A DNA stretch of 64,000 nt from assembly GCF_005221385.1 (NCBI RefSeq), contig NZ_CP039903.1, forward strand, positions 310,001 to 374,000, in the 5' to 3' direction. A program made the translations under genes and the position numbers. A model generated the notes under the pieces. It was not told the DNA's origin, made no database searches, and saw only the letters and a list, made by a program, of their open reading frames with translations. The DNA is from Agrobacterium tumefaciens. GTDB taxonomy: Bacteria > Pseudomonadota > Alphaproteobacteria > Rhizobiales > Rhizobiaceae. Shown one piece after another: positions 10,120-19,679 of this stretch. Numbering within the stretch: position 1 is the first letter of the stretch; every line of letters begins with the position of its first letter.

Positions 10120-12558
10120 ATGGTATCGACGTATCTCAGCTACGACCTCATCAACCGCGATATGAAGACGAGCATCTCTCGCGTGGCGCAGCAGGGTCTC
10201 ATCGAGCGACAGACGAAATATTACAAGGAAAACATCGGCAATGTGAAAAGTGTCGATGAGTTCCTGAATAATTATCAGCTCTATTCCTACGCCATGGATG
10301 CCTTCGGTCTCGGTGAGATGACCTATGCCAAGGCCTTTATGAAGAAAGTTCTGGAAAGCGATCTGAACGACCAGAACAGCTTTGCCAACAAGCTGACGGA
10401 TGAGCGCTACCGCGAATTCGCCGCATCCTTCAACTTCACGGCGTCAACGAAGACCGTCCAGACGGAGGCCCAGCTCGACAAGATGATCGGGCTTTACGGT
10501 ACGTCGATATCCGATCTTGATAACAGCCTTTCGGAAGAAACGCGCTATTACAAGGCGATCATCGGCTCGGTCACCAATGTGGATCAGCTGCTGCAGAATG
10601 ACAGGACCCGCGCCTATATTTTCCAGGTCTTCAGCATCGATGAGAAGACCTATACCTATGCCCATATCCGCGGATTGATGACGAGCGATATCGCCGATCC
10701 CGATAGCTACCTCAACCAGAAATTTGGTGCCGCCTATAATGACGCGGTCGAAAAGCTGGCGATGAAGGGCAATATCGAACTTCACGGGCAGGTCACGGCC
10801 CGCATCACCGCCATCGACACCTCGCTTGCTGGGACGGACCTGACGGCCGAGCAGCGCACGGCACTCGAGGCGGAAAAGGTGACGAGGCAGGATCAGCTGA
10901 CACAGCTTGAAGCCGTGTTGCCGCCGAAGAGCGAGTGGGAAGCAAAGCTCGCCGCAATCACGGCGGAGCAGACGACGCTGTCCAACACCGTCACGCAATA
11001 TAACAAGATGGCACAGCTTGCGGCTGCCTTCGAGTTCAAGAACGACGGCACGGTGGCCGCCGGCGGAGCGCAGAAGGCTGACAATGTCAAAGTGATGACG
11101 GATGCCTATATCGCCAGCGCGCCGCGCGTGACGCCGACGGTCGCCACCCTGAACAGGGATTATTTCGAATCGAAGATCGGCTCGATCAAGACCGTGGACG
11201 AACTGACCTCGGATGCGCGCCTTCTCAACTATATAAAGGTTGCTTTCGACCTGAACGACGTGACGATCGTGACGGCGACGATCGAGAATATTCTGACCAG
11301 CGATCTGAGCGACCCGAACAACTACATCGCGACCTTCGGCAAGAACGACAAACGCTACATCGCCATGAGAAATGCGTTCAACTTCCAGGCGGACGGAACG
11401 CTTGCCGCCGGCACGACGCCCCAGACGACGTTGCAGACCGCGACCACCACCAACGGCTACATGACCCATTATAACGACAAGGATGACGCGGCCGACGCGA
11501 ATGCGCTCAAACTGTTCAAGAGCGACATAAGAAGCGTCACATCCGTCAAGGATTTTCTCGACAGCAGCGCGGTCTATAACTACGCGCTGAAGGCGGTCGG
11601 TCTCGATCCGGCCAAGGTGAATGTTGCCGATATCCGCAAGGTCCTTACCAGCGACCTGCAGGACAAGAAGAGTTACGTCTATACGCTGAAGGACGAGCGC
11701 TACGTCAAGCTGGCGGATCTTTTCAACTTCAAGTCCGACGGAAGTCTGGGGTCTCCCGTTCTGGCTCAGTCGGAAATCGAAATGCAGACCATGTCGGCCG
11801 ATTATATCAAGAAGAAGTCTGCTTTCGGCACGGAGAAGGACAAGGAAGCGGCCAAGAAAGAGGCGGAGTATTTCACCGCCGAGATGCAGAAGATCAAGAC
11901 GTTCAAGGAATTCCTGGCCAATGATCGCCTGACGAAATTTGCGATGGAATCGCTGGGCATCGATCCGAAAAGCGTGACAAAGGAACAGTTGGAAAAGATA
12001 TTCTCTTCCAAGCTGGATGATAGCGAAAGCTACGTCAACAAGGAGATGGACCCGGTCTTCCGTCGTCTCGTCACAGCCTTCAACTTCGATACGGACGGCA
12101 ATATCCTTCGCGAAGACCGCAGTTTGATCCAGACGCGGCGTGGTCTTTACGAGACGCTGGACAATTACCTGACGCAGACGCTGGAAACGCAGGCGGGTGA
12201 AGAGAATGCCGGCGTGCGCCTGGCGCTCTATTTCAAGCGCATGGCGGCAGGAACGACGTCCTATTATTCCATCCTTGCCGACACCGCGATCCAGAATTTC
12301 ATCAACACCACCTTTGGTATTCCCGATGAACTCGGCAACGCCCCGGTCGATACACAGGTGGCGATGATGAAGAAATATTTCGACATCGAGGATTTTCAGG
12401 ACCCGGAAAAGGTCAAGAAACTCGTCTCCCGCTTCACCATCATGTACGACAACGCACAGAACACCACCGATCCGATCATGATGCTGTTTAATGGCAGCGG
12501 CTCGGCGGGTATCAGCGGCGAGACGCTGCTGGCGGTCGCATCGCTGCGGGCGCGGTAA
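10120..12558 (+). CDS. Large protein built of tandem DUF1217-like repeats
   Basis: The product has 812 residues and starts MVSTYLSYDLINRDMK, the typical opening of DUF1217 proteins, with GAGGGC ten bases upstream of the ATG at 10120. Six related units can be aligned by eye at about residues 34-106, 143-214, 348-428, 464-545, 583-662 and 703-780. Each has the frame YY/YF-x5-I-x3-VDEFL, then an AxGL-type helix, an ILTSDLxDxxSY stretch and an AFNFxxDG end. A coiled-coil-like insert (about 221-300) separates units two and three. There is no signal peptide or membrane helix. DUF1217 proteins occur in rhizobial flagellar gene clusters and resemble secreted flagellum-associated proteins; none of those genes is nearby. 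Function unknown. Confidence 0.8.
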   Translation: MVSTYLSYDLINRDMKTSISRVAQQGLIERQTKYYKENIGNVKSVDEFLNNYQLYSYAMDAFGLGEMTYAKAFMKKVLESDLNDQNSFANKLTDERYREFAASFNFTASTKTVQTEAQLDKMIGLYGTSISDLDNSLSEETRYYKAIIGSVTNVDQLLQNDRTRAYIFQVFSIDEKTYTYAHIRGLMTSDIADPDSYLNQKFGAAYNDAVEKLAMKGNIELHGQVTARITAIDTSLAGTDLTAEQRTALEAEKVTRQDQLTQLEAVLPPKSEWEAKLAAITAEQTTLSNTVTQYNKMAQLAAAFEFKNDGTVAAGGAQKADNVKVMTDAYIASAPRVTPTVATLNRDYFESKIGSIKTVDELTSDARLLNYIKVAFDLNDVTIVTATIENILTSDLSDPNNYIATFGKNDKRYIAMRNAFNFQADGTLAAGTTPQTTLQTATTTNGYMTHYNDKDDAADANALKLFKSDIRSVTSVKDFLDSSAVYNYALKAVGLDPAKVNVADIRKVLTSDLQDKKSYVYTLKDERYVKLADLFNFKSDGSLGSPVLAQSEIEMQTMSADYIKKKSAFGTEKDKEAAKKEAEYFTAEMQKIKTFKEFLANDRLTKFAMESLGIDPKSVTKEQLEKIFSSKLDDSESYVNKEMDPVFRRLVTAFNFDTDGNILREDRSLIQTRRGLYETLDNYLTQTLETQAGEENAGVRLALYFKRMAAGTTSYYSILADTAIQNFINTTFGIPDELGNAPVDTQVAMMKKYFDIEDFQDPEKVKKLVSRFTIMYDNAQNTTDPIMMLFNGSGSAGISGETLLAVASLRAR

Positions 12559-12584
12559 ACGGCAGCGCGCAAACGCGTAACAGA

Positions 12585-12608
12585 AAGGCCGGAGCTTACC
12601 CCGGCCTT
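12585..12608. terminator. Terminator between the DUF1217-repeat gene and a convergent LysR gene
   Basis: Perfect eight-base arms AAGGCCGG and CCGGCCTT enclose an eight-base loop, with weak T-rich sequence after it. It lies between two converging genes. Confidence 0.7.
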
Positions 12609-12626
12609 CGTATTTGTACTATCCGC

Positions 12627-13577
12627 TCACCACCCCGGCAGCATATGCCCGGCCCGCAGGCGCGGCATCTTCGGGTAGGTCTTCACGTCACTGTCCATCT
12701 CATCGGCAACGTTCATCGGCGAGATGTTGTCGAGGCAGGCGGTGATATGGTCGGTAATCGCATTCACCAGCGAGGGCGAGAGGCCCGGCCGCTTCATCAG
12801 GCCGATCTGCACCGGTGGCAGCGGTGGGAAACCGTCGGCAGCGCTCAGAACCTTCATACCGGTACGCAGCGCCGATTCCGGCAGGACCGAGACCGCCATG
12901 CCGGCCAGCACGGCGGCGGCGACCACCGTGGAAGACCAGCTGGTGAACAGAACCTGATAATCCCGCCCGTCGGCATCGAGCGCCGAACAGGCAAGCTGCC
13001 GCCAGTGGCAGTCGCGACGGCCGACGGCGAGCGGCACCGGCGCATCATCCTTCAGCGGATGGTTGGCGGAAGCGACCCAGCACAGCGGTTCGGTGCGAAC
13101 CACATCCGAAGAGCGGGCGCGGGGATTGTGGGTGACGAGCGCAATATCCAGCTCGCCGCGCGCCATTTTTTCGGCAAGGCTGACCGAAGGTTCGCAGACG
13201 ATGTAAAGCTCGACATTCGGATGAGTCTTGGCGAAACGGCCGATGATTTCAGGCATATAGCGGTCGGCATAGTCATCAGGCGTGCCGATGCGCAATGTAC
13301 CTTCGAGCCGGTTGTCGTCAAAGGCGGCGATCGCCTCATTGTTGAGGCGGATGATACGGCGGGCGTAATTCATCAGCTTTTCGCCCTCCGCCGTCAGGCG
13401 GTTGCCACGCCCGTCCTTGGCGAAAAGCTGTTTGCCGATCCGCTCCTCAAGCCGCCGCATCTGCATGGAGACGGCGGATTGCGTCTTGAAAACGCGGTCG
13501 GCGGCTTTGGTGAAGCTGCCCGTATCGATGATGGCGATGAAGGTGTGCAGCTGATCTATATCGAGAGGTGCGGACAT
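12627..13577 (-). CDS. LysR-family transcriptional regulator
   Basis: The 316-residue product starts with a LysR winged helix-turn-helix (residues about 7-65, DTGSFTKAADRVFKTQSAVS then RRLEERIGKQLF). A two-lobed periplasmic-binding-like effector domain from about 92 to 290 begins TLRIGTPDDYADRYMPEI. A short extra tail follows. The target is not evident: the gene is divergent from a DUF1127 gene and convergent with the DUF1217-repeat gene. The intergenic region 13578-13779 would hold its operator if it regulates the DUF1127 gene, which is inference. Confidence 0.92.
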   Translation of the reverse strand: MSAPLDIDQLHTFIAIIDTGSFTKAADRVFKTQSAVSMQMRRLEERIGKQLFAKDGRGNRLTAEGEKLMNYARRIIRLNNEAIAAFDDNRLEGTLRIGTPDDYADRYMPEIIGRFAKTHPNVELYIVCEPSVSLAEKMARGELDIALVTHNPRARSSDVVRTEPLCWVASANHPLKDDAPVPLAVGRRDCHWRQLACSALDADGRDYQVLFTSWSSTVVAAAVLAGMAVSVLPESALRTGMKVLSAADGFPPLPPVQIGLMKRPGLSPSLVNAITDHITACLDNISPMNVADEMDSDVKTYPKMPRLRAGHMLPGW

Positions 13578-13779
13578 GGATGGTCATCCATCAGAATGAT
13601 TGATGTCTTACATTAGAAACATTCGTTGGACTGATCAATAGTCTTGCGACATTTTGACATTCAACAAATCAACCTCAACCACGGGCCGGCGAAACGTCAG
13701 GCCCCAACCCAAGGCAGCTTCTCGCGCGTGGTGCGTCGGGGGCGGTGCCGCATCGTGCCGTTACGGAAGGATAAGTGTC

Positions 13780-14073
13780 ATGCGCACGGCAGAACGGAGA
13801 ATGGAACTGGAACTCGCAACCACAAGGCAGAGCGACACCCTGCGTCGCATCGTCGTCGGTGGTGCTTCGGCCGTGAAAACGTTTTTGCAGCGCATCTACA
13901 ACCGTATCGTCGCCAATGGGCTGACCGAGCTTGACGACCGCCTTCTTGCCGATATCGGGCTGGCGCACTCGGATGTGCGGGACGCGCTTAATACCGGCCT
14001 GTTCGAAGATCCGACCGCTCATCTGACTCGCGCCGCGCGCAAGCGGGCAGTGACACGGTTCAAGACGCTGTAA
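13780..14073 (+). CDS. DUF1127 domain protein
   Basis: This protein of 97 residues has a C-terminal DUF1127-like segment (LTELDDRLLADIGLAHSDVR) preceded by a basic, helical N-terminal half. DUF1127 proteins are small and arginine-rich; some have been linked to RNA turnover, phosphate and stress physiology in Agrobacterium and Rhodobacter. The ATG at 13780 has GGAAGG about ten bases upstream; a second ATG at 13801 is possible. The C-terminal extension after the motif (about 30 residues) is longer than in the smallest members. A terminator follows 115 bases downstream. Confidence 0.8.
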   Translation: MRTAERRMELELATTRQSDTLRRIVVGGASAVKTFLQRIYNRIVANGLTELDDRLLADIGLAHSDVRDALNTGLFEDPTAHLTRAARKRAVTRFKTL

Positions 14074-14188
14074 GCATTGCAGCAAAAGCGGCTTCGTTCG
14101 CGCAGTTCCAGAGGGCCTCCAGCGGCTGGAACTGCTTCGAACCGAAAAGTTTTCCCCGCAGGGTGATTTGCCAATAGCCCTGCCTTTG

Positions 14189-14226
14189 CCCGGTGTCAGG
14201 CCCCTCGGCCGCGCCGGGCTTTTTTA
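14189..14226 (+). terminator. Rho-independent terminator downstream of the DUF1127 gene
   Basis: The arms GCCCGG and CCGGGC, with a GC-rich interior that can pair further, are followed directly by TTTTTT. Confidence 0.75.
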
Positions 14227-14288
14227 TGGCTTTCTTCGCTTGCTGTTACGCGGGCTCCTGACCCCATAGCGGGGTTCGGCGGGATATC

Positions 14289-15662
14289 TTAATACTGATA
14301 TTCCTCGAACACCGGCAGCACCGAGCCGCCCCAGCGTCCGTTATAGAGCGCCAGCAGGTCGTCGGCGAGCGTGGTCTTCTTGGCCAGCACCTCGTCCAGC
14401 GATGACAGGAACACGGTCTCGTCCTGGCCTTCGCCGTTCAGCCTGTTACGGTTTTTAAGGCCGGTGCGGGAAATATCGACAACCTCGCGGGCGATACCCA
14501 GAAGCGGCTTGCCGGCTATCTCGGCACCCAGTCCCTTGACCGGCACGGCGTCGCGAAGTGCGATCACCTCTTCGAAGCTCCAGCCGGCCGTCAGTGCATC
14601 GGCAGCGTCAAGCGCTTCCTGGTTATACAGAAGGCCAACCCAGAAAGCCGGCAGTGCGCAGATGCGCCTCCAGGGGCCGCCATCGGCGCCGCGCATTTCA
14701 AGGAAACGCTTCAGGCGCACATCCGGGAAAAGGGTAGAGAGATGGTTTGTCCAGTCACCCATGGTCGGCTGCCAATCGGCGATTTCGCCTTTCAGCGCCC
14801 CATTCATGAACTGACGGAAGGTGACATGGGTGCAATCGTGATATTTGCTGTCGCGCACGATGAAATACATCGGCACATCCAGCGCCCATTCGACATAGTC
14901 CTTGAAGCCGAAATCGTCGTTGAAGGTGAAGGGCAGCACGCCGGAACGCTGATTGTCGGTGTCGCGCCAGATATCGCCACGCCAGGAAAGAAGGCCGTTT
15001 GGCTTGCTTTCGGTGAAGGGCGAAGAGGCAAACAGTGCGGTTGCCAGCGATTGCAGCTTCATGGAAACGCGCATCTTCTGACGCATATCCGCTTCGGAGG
15101 AAAAGTCGAGGTTCACCTGGATCGTACAGGTACGGTACATCATGTCGAGACCCTTGGTCCCGACCTTCGGCATATAACGCGTCATGATCGCATAGCGTGA
15201 TTTCGGCATATGCGGTGTTTCGTCGTAACTCCACAGCGGGCTGCCGCCGATGCCGAGGAAACGGATACCCATCGGCTCCGCCACTTCGCGAAGGGTCGCC
15301 AGATGCTGGTTAGATTCCTTGCAGGTCTGGTGCAGGTTTTCGAGCGGCGCGCCGGAAAGTTCGAACTGGCCGCCCGGCTCGATGGAGATGGCCCCCATGC
15401 CGTGCTGTTCACCAAGCCCGATGATGTTCTCACCGTCCATGATCGGTTCCCAGCCGAGCTTTGCCTGCATGCCCTTCAGGAGGGCGGAAATGCTGGCCTC
15501 GCCGAAATAGGGAACGGGGCTATTATCCTCACGGAAGAATGCAAATTTCTCGTGCTCGGTACCGATGCGGAAATCGGCTTCAGCTTTGCAACCGCCCGCC
15601 AGATAGTCTGTAAGCTCCGTGACGGAGGAGAGGGGTGTCTGGTCGGTTGTGTCGCGTGCCAT
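14289..15662 (-). CDS. gshA: Glutamate-cysteine ligase (first step of glutathione synthesis)
   Basis: This enzyme couples glutamate and cysteine with ATP to make gamma-glutamylcysteine in the cytosol. The 457-residue product begins with a short variable stretch and then the family signature FRIGTEHEKFAFF. It continues with SIEPGGQFELSGAPL and TCTIQVNLDFSSEADMR, which mark the plant/alphaproteobacterial type rather than the E. coli type. The length fits that group. It is transcribed in the same direction as rsmE and pit upstream, 118 bases after rsmE, so it could be part of the same unit or have its own promoter. Confidence 0.95.
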   Translation of the reverse strand: MARDTTDQTPLSSVTELTDYLAGGCKAEADFRIGTEHEKFAFFREDNSPVPYFGEASISALLKGMQAKLGWEPIMDGENIIGLGEQHGMGAISIEPGGQFELSGAPLENLHQTCKESNQHLATLREVAEPMGIRFLGIGGSPLWSYDETPHMPKSRYAIMTRYMPKVGTKGLDMMYRTCTIQVNLDFSSEADMRQKMRVSMKLQSLATALFASSPFTESKPNGLLSWRGDIWRDTDNQRSGVLPFTFNDDFGFKDYVEWALDVPMYFIVRDSKYHDCTHVTFRQFMNGALKGEIADWQPTMGDWTNHLSTLFPDVRLKRFLEMRGADGGPWRRICALPAFWVGLLYNQEALDAADALTAGWSFEEVIALRDAVPVKGLGAEIAGKPLLGIAREVVDISRTGLKNRNRLNGEGQDETVFLSSLDEVLAKKTTLADDLLALYNGRWGGSVLPVFEEYQY

Positions 15663-15780
15663 GGCTTACCTTGTTATGACGTCTCTGTTGCGGCGAGGCA
15701 TATGATTGGCAGATAGAGCCGGATCGCATCCGGAGGCAAATGAATTTCTTTTAAAGATGCATCAAGCGTAATATTCCACC

Positions 15781-16518
15781 TCAGTTCCAGTCGCCGATGG
15801 TCGCCTGAATGACCGCCAATGCTGCGACGGCGGCCGTATCGGCCCTCAGGATACGCGGCCCGAGCGGAATGGGGGTAACGAAAGCAAGACTGCGCAGAAG
15901 GTCCCGTTCGTCCTCGGAAAACCCGCCTTCCGGGCCAACCAGCAGGGCGATTTTGCGTTCCTTGACGGATTGCAGAACCGGCAGCGGATTTTGCCCCGCA
16001 TCGCCTTCGTCGCAATAGATGATGCGCCGGTCCTGTGGCCAGCTCTCCAGCATGTCTTTCAGCTTCACCGGCTCGGCGACCTCAGGCAGAGACAGTATGC
16101 CGCATTGTTCGGCGGCCTCGACGGCGTTGGCGCGCAGCTTGTCGGTGTTGTGTATTTTGCCCTGAACATGCTGCGTCATCACCGGCTGCAACAGGCCGGC
16201 ACCCATCTCAACCGCCTTCTGCACCAGATAATCCATGCGGCCGACCTTCAGCGGCGCAAAGAGATAATGCAGATCCGGCGCGTCCGGCTGCGGCCGCGTC
16301 TGTTCCAGAGGGATGAGAACGATCTTCTTGCGGCTCGGAAAGGAAAGTTTCGCCCTCCATTCGCCGTCGCGGCCGTTGAACAGCAGGATTTCCGCGCCAT
16401 CCGCCATACGCAGCACATTGGCGAGGTAGTTGAACTGTTCGCCCGTCGCCTCCAGTGCGATGTCCGCGGCAAGCGGGGCTTCGATAAACAGGCGTTGCAT
16501 CCGGAAATTTGCGCGCAT
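15781..16518 (-). CDS. rsmE: 16S rRNA (uracil-1498-N3)-methyltransferase
   Basis: RsmE methylates U1498 of 16S rRNA in the assembled 30S subunit. The 245-residue protein has an N-terminal PUA-like region and a C-terminal SPOUT fold with the knot motifs [17 protein letters not shown] and [16 protein letters not shown], which hold the SAM. The ATG at 16518 was preferred because the frame further upstream overlaps the end of pit and reads as non-protein sequence; [10 protein letters not shown] (six residues in) is another possible start. It begins 17 bases after the pit stop, so pit-rsmE is probably co-transcribed. Confidence 0.94.
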   Translation of the reverse strand: MRANFRMQRLFIEAPLAADIALEATGEQFNYLANVLRMADGAEILLFNGRDGEWRAKLSFPSRKKIVLIPLEQTRPQPDAPDLHYLFAPLKVGRMDYLVQKAVEMGAGLLQPVMTQHVQGKIHNTDKLRANAVEAAEQCGILSLPEVAEPVKLKDMLESWPQDRRIIYCDEGDAGQNPLPVLQSVKERKIALLVGPEGGFSEDERDLLRSLAFVTPIPLGPRILRADTAAVAALAVIQATIGDWN

Positions 16519-16535
16519 GGGATTTGGTTTCAGGT

Positions 16536-18017
16536 TTACAGAAAGAGGAAAGACATCAGCCAGTAGAGCAGCGCCGCAAGCGTAGCGCTTGCGGGAACGG
16601 TGACCAGCCAGGCAGCGATGATCGTCATGAAGTGGGAACGCCGGACAAGGTAGCGGCGGCGCACCTCGGAGGAATTGTCGGCAAATCGTGCAGCCCGGCG
16701 GATATCCCCGGTGCCCGCATTGACGAGTTCCTGCCGCCGGCGCGATGACTGCGTGTACCATTCACGGAAGAAACCGACGCCGAATACCGCGCCGATTGCC
16801 GTATGGGTTGTGCTGACCGGCAGGCCGAAGCGTGAGGCGACAAGAACGGTGAGCGCGGTCGCCACGGAAACGCAAAATGCGCGCATTGGATTGAGCTTGG
16901 TGATCTGTTCACCGACCAGGCGGATGAGGCGCGGGCCATAAAGCAGAATACCGCAGGAAAGGCCGAACGCGCCGACCAGCATTACCCAGAGCGGTGCGCG
17001 GGCGGACGTCTCCACCGCTTCGTTGTGCAATGCCCGCACGATGGCCACCACCGGGCCAATGGCGTTGGACACGTCATTTGCCCCGTGCGCGAAGGACATC
17101 AATCCGGCGGCGAGCACGAGCGGCCATTGGAACAGCGTTCGCAGCGACTGGTTACGGTTCTCCAGCCCTTCGGATTGTTTGCGGATGATCGGCACGCAGA
17201 GACGCCAGGCAACTAGGCCGGTCATAAGCCCGATGAGGCTGGCGTGGCCCAATGACACATGCATGAGCTGCCGCAGCCCGACCCAGATGAGATAGGCGGT
17301 AAAAACCCCCGCCATCAGGCCGATGAGAACAGGCACCCACAGCCGCGCGGATTCGATCTTGTCCTCGCGATAGATGATGCATTCCTTGATGAAGGCAAGG
17401 ATGAGGACGGCGATAACCGCACTGATGAAGGGCGCAAGCACCCATGCAAAGGCAATGCTGCCGAGCGACAGCCAGTCGACTGCGCCGATGCCATAGGCCG
17501 CCATGCCGGCACCCGCAACGCCACCGACCACCGTATGGGTGGTGGAAATCGGCGCTTTGGTCCAGGTCGAGAGATTGACGAGAAGGCCGGCGGCGAGAAG
17601 CGCCGACAGCATCGCCCAGGAAAATGCGGTCCTGTCCGGAATGGTCTGGACGTTGATGATGCCGCTGGAAATGGTTTCGACCACATTGCCGCCGGTGATC
17701 AGTGCACCGGCGATCTCGCAGATGGCGGCAATGATGAGTGCTGCGGCAAGTGGCAAGGCCTTGGCGCCAACCGCAGGGCCCACATTGTTCGTTACGTCGT
17801 TCGCGCCGATATTGATCGCCATATAGGCGCCGATGGCGACGGCGGCGATGATGATGACCGAGCCGTCGGTGCCTGTGACGAAGGCACCGGCAAATATCGC
17901 CGCCAGAACAACGAACATGAACCCCGCGCCAAGGCCTGCAAGCTGCTGCGTGACGTGCAGCGTCGCCTCTTCGACACGGGTGATCTTGTCGAGATCCTTG
18001 TCGAGCGTCGGTTTCAT
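16536..18017 (-). CDS. pit: Inorganic phosphate transporter, PiT family
   Basis: This inner-membrane phosphate/cation symporter has about 493 residues. The two inverted PHO-4 halves each carry the signature [18 protein letters not shown] (about residue 70) and [19 protein letters not shown] (about 317). Ten or more hydrophobic segments surround them. The start is uncertain: the ATG at 18017 has no clear ribosome binding site, while a TTG at 18041 in frame has AGGT five bases upstream and would add eight residues. The gene is followed by rsmE with a 17-base gap. Confidence 0.93.
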   Translation of the reverse strand: MKPTLDKDLDKITRVEEATLHVTQQLAGLGAGFMFVVLAAIFAGAFVTGTDGSVIIIAAVAIGAYMAINIGANDVTNNVGPAVGAKALPLAAALIIAAICEIAGALITGGNVVETISSGIINVQTIPDRTAFSWAMLSALLAAGLLVNLSTWTKAPISTTHTVVGGVAGAGMAAYGIGAVDWLSLGSIAFAWVLAPFISAVIAVLILAFIKECIIYREDKIESARLWVPVLIGLMAGVFTAYLIWVGLRQLMHVSLGHASLIGLMTGLVAWRLCVPIIRKQSEGLENRNQSLRTLFQWPLVLAAGLMSFAHGANDVSNAIGPVVAIVRALHNEAVETSARAPLWVMLVGAFGLSCGILLYGPRLIRLVGEQITKLNPMRAFCVSVATALTVLVASRFGLPVSTTHTAIGAVFGVGFFREWYTQSSRRRQELVNAGTGDIRRAARFADNSSEVRRRYLVRRSHFMTIIAAWLVTVPASATLAALLYWLMSFLFL

Positions 18018-18204
18018 GTTCGATGGTGGCTTTATTGCCAATTCAGACCTCGTTTGCCAGCATTCCCTCTCGTCCGGCAGTGTCGCAGGTTGAAGGCAAT
18101 TTTACAGAAAGACTGTTACATCTCGCACATCTTTCCAAAATGAAAGACGATAAAAGCCATGTTGGAAAAACAAACTGCACATTGCCACGCTTCGGGCGGC
18201 GGCG

Positions 18205-18645
18205 CTATTTCGAATGCGCCATCCGCTTGTCGAAAGCCAGCATCAGCGCCTTCAGCTCCGGCTCATTGACCCGCCTGTTCGCTTCCTTGGGGGTGACCCA
18301 TTCCAGCCTTCTGGAGTCTCTTTCGGGAAAGCTCTCCTGCATTTCCGAGACTTCGAGCAGATGCACCTGAACCCTGCACGGCACGTTGATGCCGCTGTTC
18401 AGTTTTTTCTCATATTCATAAAAGCCGAAAGGAGCCTTCTCCACCGTGCCTTTGACGCCGGCTTCCTCATAGGCTTCCTGCTCGGCCACCGCATGGGCCT
18501 TCTTGCCGCCCATCGGCCAGCCTTTGGGAATGACCCATCGTCCCGTGTCCCGGCTGGTCAGCAGCAGGACTTCCGGCTCCGGATTTTTTTTGGACAATCG
18601 ATAGCACAGCGCCGCATATTGCTGTCGCGGCGGTCTGCGCAACAT
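18205..18645 (-). CDS. Nudix hydrolase, diphosphoinositol-phosphatase-like
   Basis: The 146-residue product from the ATG at 18645 has the Nudix region GWPMGGKKAHAVAEQEAYEE. The usual first glutamate is K and the usual arginine is Q, while the catalytic EE pair remains; this form is common in a small alphaproteobacterial subfamily that cleaves nucleoside or inositol diphosphates. Substrate unknown. The frame is open further up to 18849, but that part is AT-rich, lacks a ribosome binding site and reads unlike protein, so the later start was chosen with moderate certainty (ATG at 18762 is the alternative). Confidence 0.85.
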   Translation of the reverse strand: MLRRPPRQQYAALCYRLSKKNPEPEVLLLTSRDTGRWVIPKGWPMGGKKAHAVAEQEAYEEAGVKGTVEKAPFGFYEYEKKLNSGINVPCRVQVHLLEVSEMQESFPERDSRRLEWVTPKEANRRVNEPELKALMLAFDKRMAHSK

Positions 18646-18914
18646 CAAGCCAACGTCTGTCGCCAATCGATTCAAAATCTTCAATCCGTATAAATCCTTG
18701 TTTGCCGGGTAGTGATAATTGCTAATATAGATATGCTGGATGTTCCGCCAATCCCCCTTCATCCATAACCCACTATTGTCTTCACGCTGATGAAGATCAG
18801 GGGGGCAGATGGAGGCGAACGGAAGCTCGCCGGGGTGTTCCCGGTTCAACAGCCGATTGCGGAATTCCGTATCTGTCTGCTTTCAGGTCATTCGGAACGC
18901 AAACCGTTCAAGGG

Positions 18915-19679
18915 TTACGGCCGGAATTGCGCTGGCCCCATATCCAGTCCCCAATGTCGGAGACCTTCAATCACACCATCCGCTTCAGTCGCGCCCGAGA
19001 GGTAAAATCGGCCATTGCTGTTCGCCATGGAAACAAGTTCCGGCAAGGCATTGCCAACGATCACGCCGCGAACGTCATTTAACTCGAACATCGCCCGATC
19101 ATTGCCAGTATCGCCCGCGACGACCGATTCGTCGAGGCCGATATGCAGTTGTCCACATAACCATGCCAATGCGGCACCCTTGTCGGCGGCCTTTGGCAAT
19201 ATGTCGAGGTCACGACCGCTGGAATAGACGATGCGGGCATCGATCTTAGCCGCCAGCAGCGCTGCTTCGATATCGGCAAGCGCCTTCTCATCGGCATCAT
19301 GCAGGAACCAGCTGGATTTGAGGCCGTGCTGATATCGCTCCTCCTGCATCGTTACATCAGGCAGGCGTCCCATGACATCGGCAATCCTCCTCGGGTCGAA
19401 GCCGGTGCCGAGTGAGTGCCTGTAGGCGCTTTCCAGCTCGCCGCGCTCCTTCGCGTGCAGCATGGTTCCGACGCCGCCGATGATATAATCGGGCCGCGGC
19501 AGTGGCACCTCTTCCAACAGCGCAAGCTGGTCATCGACCAGCCTGCCGCTATTGAAGACCAGAACCGGACGATGCTCGTCCGGCAATGATTGCCAAAAAT
19601 CGCGGAACCGACGCGTGGCATCGTTGTTGCCGACGACAGTTCCGTCGAGATCGGTGGAAAAAAGGCGAAGCGGTCTCAA
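18915..19679 (-). CDS. mfppA: Mannosylfructose-phosphate phosphatase
   Basis: This HAD-superfamily enzyme of 254 residues belongs to the sucrose-phosphate-phosphatase group: motif I is TDLDGTVVG at residue 9, motif II is VFNSGR near 42, the lysine is in DKGAALAWL and motif IV is VAGDTGNDRAMF. In Agrobacterium the homologue removes phosphate from mannosylfructose 6-phosphate to give the osmolyte mannosylfructose. The start is a TTG that overlaps the mfpsA stop by four bases (TTGA). Motif I is so near the N-terminus that no later start is possible. Translation is therefore probably coupled to mfpsA. Confidence 0.88.
   Translation of the reverse strand: MRPLRLFSTDLDGTVVGNNDATRRFRDFWQSLPDEHRPVLVFNSGRLVDDQLALLEEVPLPRPDYIIGGVGTMLHAKERGELESAYRHSLGTGFDPRRIADVMGRLPDVTMQEERYQHGLKSSWFLHDADEKALADIEAALLAAKIDARIVYSSGRDLDILPKAADKGAALAWLCGQLHIGLDESVVAGDTGNDRAMFELNDVRGVIVGNALPELVSMANSNGRFYLSGATEADGVIEGLRHWGLDMGPAQFRP

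Noticed and set aside
18646..18849. N-terminal extension of the Nudix protein
   Set aside because: The stretch is AT-rich, with no ribosome binding site and unusual residues. It looks like promoter sequence.
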